Origin: DATHWB01 sp035544575
GTDB taxonomy: Bacteria > Actinomycetota > Acidimicrobiia > Spongiisociales > ZC4RG35
DNA length: 9,792 nt
Reading direction: 5' to 3'
NCBI GenBank assembly: GCA_035544575.1
Contig: DATKEC010000052.1
Span: 1 to 9,792, forward strand
The notes under the pieces: generated by a model
What the model was told of the DNA's origin: nothing
Database searches by the model: none
The model's input: the letters and a program-made list of their open reading frames with translations, nothing else
Program-made: the position numbers and the translations under genes
Shown here: positions 6,082 to 9,792 of the stretch, one piece after another
Layout: the number at the start of each line of letters is the position of its first letter
How positions within the stretch are numbered: the stretch's first letter is position 1

Positions 6082-7107
6082 CTAGGACCAGTCGAGGAGT
6101 ACCTTCCCCGCCTCGCCCGAGGCGGCCACGTCGAATCCCTCTTCGAAGGACTCGACGGCGAACTCGTGGGTCACGACCGCCGAGACATCGAGACCGGTCT
6201 CGAGCATGGCCGCCATCTTGTACCAGGTCTCGAAAATGCGGCGTCCGTAGATGCCGCGCACCGTGAGGCTCTTGAAGATGACGTTGTTCAGGTCGAGTTC
6301 CACTGGACCCGGCGGAATCCCGAGGACCGCCACCCGCCCACCGTGGTTCATCGCGGCCAGCAGTTGGTTGAACGCAGGTTCGGCGCCCGACATCTCCAAA
6401 CCGACGTCGAAGCCTTCGGTCATTCCCAGTTCGCCCATGACGTCGTCCAGCGTCTCGGTTCTCACATCGACCGGCCGGGCGTTGCCGAACAAGGACACCA
6501 TGCCCAAGCGCCTGGGATTGATGTCGGTCACCGCGATGTGGCGGGCCCCGATGTGGCGGACGATGGCGGCTGCCATCAGCCCGATCGGGCCGGCACCGGT
6601 GATGAGCACGTCCTCGCCGATGACGTCGAACGCCAGCGCCGTGTGGGTGGCGTTGCCGAGCGGATCGAGGATGGCGGCCGTCCGGTCGTCGATGTGGTCG
6701 GGCACGGGAAAGACGTTGTCCGCCGGCAGCACCACGTAGTCGGCGAAGGCTCCGGGCCGAGTCACGCCCAGACCGAGGTGATTGCGGCAGAAGTTCCGGC
6801 GCCCCCCGCGGCAATTGCGGCAATGCCCGCACGTGATGTGGCCCTCGCCGGACACGCGGGTTCCGACCGGGAGACCCTGAACACCGGCACCGTGCCGCTC
6901 GACAGTGCCGGTGAACTCGTGGCCGACGATCATGGGTGCGGGGATGGTCGTCGCAGCCCACGGATCCCAATTGAGAATGTGGAGGTCGGTCCCGCAGATC
7001 GACGTATACCGGACGCGGATCAGGACGTCGTTCATGCCGACTTCGGGCGTCTTTTCCTCTTTGAGGACGAGGCCGGGATGCGGCCCGGTCTTGACCAAGG
7101 CCCGCAT
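6082..7107 (-). CDS. tdh: L-threonine 3-dehydrogenase
   Basis: This zinc-dependent, NAD-linked enzyme (EC 1.1.1.103) oxidises L-threonine to 2-amino-3-ketobutyrate. The protein has 341 residues, the same length as E. coli Tdh, and the key residues keep the same numbers. These are Cys38, Thr40 and His43 in SICGTDLH, His63-Glu64 in VGHEFTG, and the structural zinc cysteines 93, 96, 99 and 107 in CGHCRNCRGGRRNFC. The dinucleotide-binding motif GAGPIG is at 171-176, with an acidic residue (Asp195) after the second strand, as expected for NAD. The start is ATG 7107-7105, which overlaps the kbl stop by one base (TGATG). A longer open frame upstream is only the antisense-like shadow within kbl. The substrate of the next step is unstable, so tight coupling with kbl makes sense. 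The gene ends with TAG at 6082. Confidence 0.97.
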   Translation of the reverse strand: MRALVKTGPHPGLVLKEEKTPEVGMNDVLIRVRYTSICGTDLHILNWDPWAATTIPAPMIVGHEFTGTVERHGAGVQGLPVGTRVSGEGHITCGHCRNCRGGRRNFCRNHLGLGVTRPGAFADYVVLPADNVFPVPDHIDDRTAAILDPLGNATHTALAFDVIGEDVLITGAGPIGLMAAAIVRHIGARHIAVTDINPRRLGMVSLFGNARPVDVRTETLDDVMGELGMTEGFDVGLEMSGAEPAFNQLLAAMNHGGRVAVLGIPPGPVELDLNNVIFKSLTVRGIYGRRIFETWYKMAAMLETGLDVSAVVTHEFAVESFEEGFDVAASGEAGKVLLDWS

Positions 7108-8294
7108 CAGATCACGCCCATGTCCCGTCCGACCGTCACGAAGGCTTCGATGGCACGGTCTACTTGCTCGCTGGTGTGGCCGGCACTCATCTGGGTTCGG
7201 ATCCGTGCCTGGCCCTCGGGAACCACCGGGAACGAGAAGCCGATCACATAGACACCCAGTCCGAGCATTCGTTGGGCCATCTCCGATGCAACCTTGGCGT
7301 CGCCCAGCAACACGGGAATGATCGGGTGACCCTGGCCAGTGAGCGTGAAGCCGGCGCGGGTCATCTCGTTCCGGAAGTGCTCGCTGTTGGCAACGAGGCG
7401 GGCTCGGAGGTCGTCGGCGGAATCGATCACGTCGAGGGCGGTCAGCGTCGTCGCCGCGATGACCGGCGCCAGGGAGTTCGAGAAGAGATATGGGCGAGAA
7501 CGCTGCCGCAGCCATGCGACGATCTCGGAACGACCTGAGGTGTAGCCACCCGACGCCCCACCGAGAGCCTTGCCCAATGTGCCCGTGATGATGTCGATGC
7601 GATCTGCCGTGCCGGTGGCCTCCGGTGTTCCCTTGCCTCCCGCTCCGATGAACCCCACCGCGTGCGAATCGTCGACCATCACCAGTGCCTGGTGCCTTTC
7701 GGCAAGCTCGCAGATCGACTCGAGGTCGGCGACGACACCGTCCATCGAAAAGACTCCATCGGTGGCGATGAGTCGATAGCGGGCACCGGCGGCAGCCTCC
7801 AATTGGCGTGCGAGATCCGCCATGTCGTTGTTGGCGTAGCGCAGTCGCTCTGCCTTGCTGAGGCGGACGCCGTCGATGATCGATGCGTGGTTCAGAGCAT
7901 CGGAGATGATGGCGTCGTTCTCGTCAAGGATCGTCTCGAACAAGCCGGTGTTGGCGTCGAAACATGATGAATAGAGAAGCGTGTCCTCGGTGCCGAGAAA
8001 CGCGGAGATGCGCTCTTCGAGTTGACGATGGACCTGTTGGGTGCCGCAGATGAACCGGACCGAGGCCATGCCGTAACCCCACCGCTCGAGTGCGGAGGCC
8101 GCTGCTGCGACCAGCCGGTCGTCGTCGGCCAAACCGAGATAATTGTTGGCGCAGAAGTTCAGCACTCTCGAACCGTCAGCCAGTTCGATTTCCGGTCCTT
8201 GTGGGGACCCGATGATCCGTTCGTCCTTGCGCAGGCCGCGTTCGGACAGATCGTCGATGCGCTCGTCGAGGTCTGACAACAACGGGTGAGCCAT
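7107..8294 (-). CDS. kbl: Glycine C-acetyltransferase (2-amino-3-ketobutyrate CoA ligase)
   Basis: This PLP enzyme (EC 2.3.1.29) cleaves 2-amino-3-ketobutyrate with CoA to glycine and acetyl-CoA, the second step after Tdh. The 395 residues align by eye with E. coli Kbl (398) throughout. Examples are NFCANNYLGLA at 47-57, GMASVRFICGTQ at 75-86, YSSCFDANTGLFET at 108-121, ISDALNHASIIDGVRL at 130-145, VDDSHAVGF at 207-215, and ITGTLGKALGGASGGYT at 236-252. Lys242 is the expected Schiff-base lysine. The C-terminal GQARIRTQMSAGHT is also conserved. The start is ATG 8294-8292 (MAHPLLSD); thirty earlier codons have no family match. TACCGT lies 7 bases before the ATG, suggesting a leaderless message. 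kbl leads tdh, the same order as in E. coli. Confidence 0.97.
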   Translation of the reverse strand: MAHPLLSDLDERIDDLSERGLRKDERIIGSPQGPEIELADGSRVLNFCANNYLGLADDDRLVAAAASALERWGYGMASVRFICGTQQVHRQLEERISAFLGTEDTLLYSSCFDANTGLFETILDENDAIISDALNHASIIDGVRLSKAERLRYANNDMADLARQLEAAAGARYRLIATDGVFSMDGVVADLESICELAERHQALVMVDDSHAVGFIGAGGKGTPEATGTADRIDIITGTLGKALGGASGGYTSGRSEIVAWLRQRSRPYLFSNSLAPVIAATTLTALDVIDSADDLRARLVANSEHFRNEMTRAGFTLTGQGHPIIPVLLGDAKVASEMAQRMLGLGVYVIGFSFPVVPEGQARIRTQMSAGHTSEQVDRAIEAFVTVGRDMGVI

Positions 8295-8307
8295 GAGCCC
8301 GACGGTA
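8295..8307 (-). promoter_or_regulatory. Putative leaderless -10 box of the kbl-tdh operon
   Basis: On the minus strand TACCGT (8307-8302) is followed by CGGGCTC and then the ATG, so transcription would begin at or next to the start codon. A weak -35 (GCGACC) lies 17 bases further upstream, within one arm of the inverted repeat described separately. No ribosome site is present, which agrees with a leaderless message. Confidence 0.45.
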
Positions 8308-8324
8308 GTGGAGGAAGCTGGGGC

Positions 8325-8366
8325 GGTCGCCACCCGCACCAGGGGGTGGTAGCTACGGTGGCGACC
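8325..8366. repeat. 10-bp inverted repeat upstream of kbl
   Basis: GGTCGCCACC (8325-8334) and GGTGGCGACC (8357-8366) are exact reverse complements separated by 22 bases. The kbl-proximal arm overlaps the likely -35 of the kbl promoter, which would suit a repressor or activator site. It could also fold as part of the transcript end of the lipoprotein gene upstream. Confidence 0.45.
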
Positions 8367-8390
8367 CGCTGCCTCCCAGCTCATCCGCAG

Positions 8391-8442
8391 CCGACGGGGG
8401 GACGGCCACGGGGTCGGGTTGAAGTCCCGCGTCGGCCGTCGG
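8391..8442 (-). terminator. Possible stem-loop downstream of the cysteine-repeat lipoprotein gene
   Basis: CCGACGG (8391-8397) pairs with CCGTCGG (8436-8442), and GACGGCC (8401-8407) can alternatively pair with GGCCGTC (8434-8440). The loops are long, near 26-38 bases, and no U-run follows. It begins about 30 bases past the stop of the lipoprotein gene. This is weak evidence for a transcript end. The rest of the 8295-8472 gap shows no gene. Confidence 0.25.
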
Positions 8443-8472
8443 TGTTACAGGAATTCCCAGGCGATCCTGAAA

Positions 8473-9708
8473 TCAGCCGACTGGGCCCCCGAGCCATGCC
8501 GCCGCGTTCTCGCACGCCCGACCGACTTCGATGAGGTCGCCACACACGCGGCCGAATGCTTCGTACGCCGACTGGAGAGGTGTTTGGAAGAACAGGTCGT
8601 CACACGCATCGAGGTCGCCGACCGAGCACGTGTCCCACAACAGGTCGAAGGTGGCGTCGTCGCCGTATCCGAACACATCGCCGGACTGCAGGAACGAGCA
8701 CGGCACGCCGATGTCACCGTCGACGCGGGTGCCGGCGCAAGTGGCGCCATAGCCTTCGTAGGCCGAACCGAAGGGGGCTGCCGCGAACAGCGCGTCACAC
8801 GAACCCGCCACTCCCGACTCACACTCGTCCCACAGGCTGTCGAGGACGAAGTCGTCGCCGTACGCGGCGGCCGACGAAGAGAACTTGCTCTGGCAGTCGA
8901 CCGAGAAGGCCTGCCGGAGCGGAATCGAAGCTCCGCATGTCTGGCCCCACAACTCGTACTCGCCGTATGCCGAGAAGTACAGGTCCCGGCACGCCTGGCC
9001 ATCGCGGTTGCCGCATCGTGAGTAGAGATCGTCGAGGTCCGGGTCGTCGCCGAAGGCAACGGCGGTCAGATCGGGTTCGAGGATGTCGCCAGGGTCGAAG
9101 ACGTCCTCGCCCAGTTGACCGAAGAGCGATCCGAAAGCGCCGAACATGGACGCGAAGATCGTCGTGAACACGATCTCCTCTGCGTCGACAGGGATCGCGG
9201 TTCCGCATGCGTCCACGGTCCACTCGTCCACGACCGAGACTGCCTCATCGAGTTCGGCGGTTCGCAGCATGGAGGGATCGAGGTCTTCGAGCCCGCCATC
9301 GAGAGTCTCGTCCGCTGAGGCGAGGGCCTCACGCCATGGGTCGACGCCGTCTGAGACCTCGGTCAACGCCGCACCGACTTCGTCCGGTGCATCCTCGGCG
9401 ATGACGGCGAGTTGGTCGTAGAAACTCACAAGCCCGGCGACGACGATCCGACCGACCTCGGCGTCCGCGAGTTCGGACTCGTCGGTGATGGCCAGGCCGT
9501 CGAGAGCCGCAGTGATCCCCGCATCGAGGTCGAAGGTCGCAACTTTGAGCGTATTGCAGGTTGCAGACGCCAGCACGAGCGGGTCGATGGTGGTGGTCGT
9601 GGTTGGGGGGATCGTCGTGGCGGTGCTCGTCGTCGATTCCTCGGCGTCCGGCGGTGAGCATCCGGCGACGAGCACCGTGGCGACGATGGTCGCTGTGATC
9701 CTGCGCAT
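8473..9708 (-). CDS. Secreted lipoprotein with three tandem cysteine-rich repeats, function unknown
   Basis: This 411-residue protein begins with a lipoprotein signal, lipobox LVAGC (Cys17), and a Ser/Thr/Pro linker to about residue 40. Residues 45-215 form an acidic, mostly helical-looking region with two cysteines (51 and 168), and a phenylalanine-rich stretch at 181-197 (FTTIFASMFGAFGSLFG). The C-terminal half consists of three units at about 219-282, 283-347 and 348-411. Each follows the pattern (F/Y)GDD...LD.L(W/Y)..C...G...C..L(Y/F).....G..YE..G..TC, then a fourth cysteine, giving Cys 232/240/258/272, 296/304/324/337 and 361/369/389/399. The even count suggests two disulphides per unit. 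Similar units occur, from memory, in other actinobacterial exported proteins, with no role that I know of. The start is ATG 9708-9706, with GGGAG nine bases upstream. The gene faces away from a possible plus-strand gene. Confidence 0.85.
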   Translation of the reverse strand: MRRITATIVATVLVAGCSPPDAEESTTSTATTIPPTTTTTIDPLVLASATCNTLKVATFDLDAGITAALDGLAITDESELADAEVGRIVVAGLVSFYDQLAVIAEDAPDEVGAALTEVSDGVDPWREALASADETLDGGLEDLDPSMLRTAELDEAVSVVDEWTVDACGTAIPVDAEEIVFTTIFASMFGAFGSLFGQLGEDVFDPGDILEPDLTAVAFGDDPDLDDLYSRCGNRDGQACRDLYFSAYGEYELWGQTCGASIPLRQAFSVDCQSKFSSSAAAYGDDFVLDSLWDECESGVAGSCDALFAAAPFGSAYEGYGATCAGTRVDGDIGVPCSFLQSGDVFGYGDDATFDLLWDTCSVGDLDACDDLFFQTPLQSAYEAFGRVCGDLIEVGRACENAAAWLGGPVG

Positions 9709-9777
9709 GTGTTTGGTCTCCCGTGTGCGGCGGCTCGCGCCGACACCACATTCTGGCCGGGCGATACGCTGATCAAC
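9709..9777. promoter_or_regulatory. Divergent intergenic region with imperfect hairpin and plus-strand leaderless -10 box
   Basis: This 69-base region lies between the minus-strand lipoprotein gene and a possible plus-strand start. GTGT-G-CGGCG (9723-9732) pairs with CGCCG-ACAC (9738-9746), with one bulged G and a 5-base loop. This could be a shared operator or simply leader structure. On the plus strand TACGCT (9765-9770) is followed by GATCAAC and GTG, the spacing of a leaderless promoter. On the minus strand GGGAG serves the lipoprotein start. Confidence 0.4.
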
Positions 9778-9792
9778 GTGACACGTTACGAC
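9778..9792 (+). CDS. Possible start of a plus-strand gene (right edge, five codons seen)
   Basis: GTG at 9778-9780 opens a frame reading MTRYD to the end of the window. The only support is position: it diverges from the lipoprotein gene, and TACGCT sits exactly 7 bases upstream, as in two other starts in this window. No family can be assigned from five residues, and the call could be wrong. Confidence 0.35.

Noticed and set aside
5785..7251. 488-codon plus-strand open frame opposite the IF-1-like and tdh genes
   Set aside because: It spans two well-identified minus-strand genes and the gap between them, and has no coherent domain.
7108..7515. N-terminal extension of tdh into the kbl gene
   Set aside because: The extra residues show no family match. 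ATG 7107 gives exactly the 341-residue length of E. coli Tdh and sits in a TGATG overlap with kbl.

Overview
The window is GC-rich bacterial DNA. It carries lipoproteins with Thr-rich linkers directly after the lipobox cysteine, GTG and TTG starts, and start codons that look leaderless (TANNNT exactly 7 nt upstream). This style suggests a high-GC actinobacterium, perhaps of the Acidimicrobiia type. That placement is inferred from style and not proven. Every complete gene lies on the minus strand, so transcription runs from right to left. One gene may begin on the plus strand at the right edge.

Region by region in transcription order. (1) 8473-9708 is a secreted lipoprotein with three tandem cysteine-rich units of about 64 residues. 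(2) 7107-8294 and 6082-7107 are kbl and tdh, which overlap by one base and form the complete two-step threonine-to-glycine pathway. A short hairpin follows tdh. (3) 5766-5993 is a stand-alone, divergent IF-1-like protein. Eight bases later comes a lipoprotein with a metzincin zinc-protease domain (5757-4658), whose reading frame is broken once near 5420-5390. (4) 4161-4580 is a small conserved actinobacterial-type protein of unknown role. (5) 4059 to the left edge is an Opp/Dpp-type ABC importer: lipoprotein binding protein, two permeases and the start of an ATPase. The three downstream genes overlap at their ends. A perfect 13-bp hairpin separates the binding-protein gene from the permeases.

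The most striking item is the binding protein of the importer. Aligned by eye to the canonical DppA order, its N-terminal lobe segment (about 120 residues, including the HDG..FDANDVVFSW motif) sits at the C-terminus of the protein, and the mature N-terminus begins where that segment should have ended. Each family block occurs once, so this is a circular permutation and not a duplication or a truncated second copy. Other points worth checking are the frameshifted metzincin lipoprotein, the IF-1 paralogue outside a ribosomal-protein operon, and the shared leaderless promoter architecture. I saw no tRNA, rRNA, CRISPR array, insertion sequence or phage gene.
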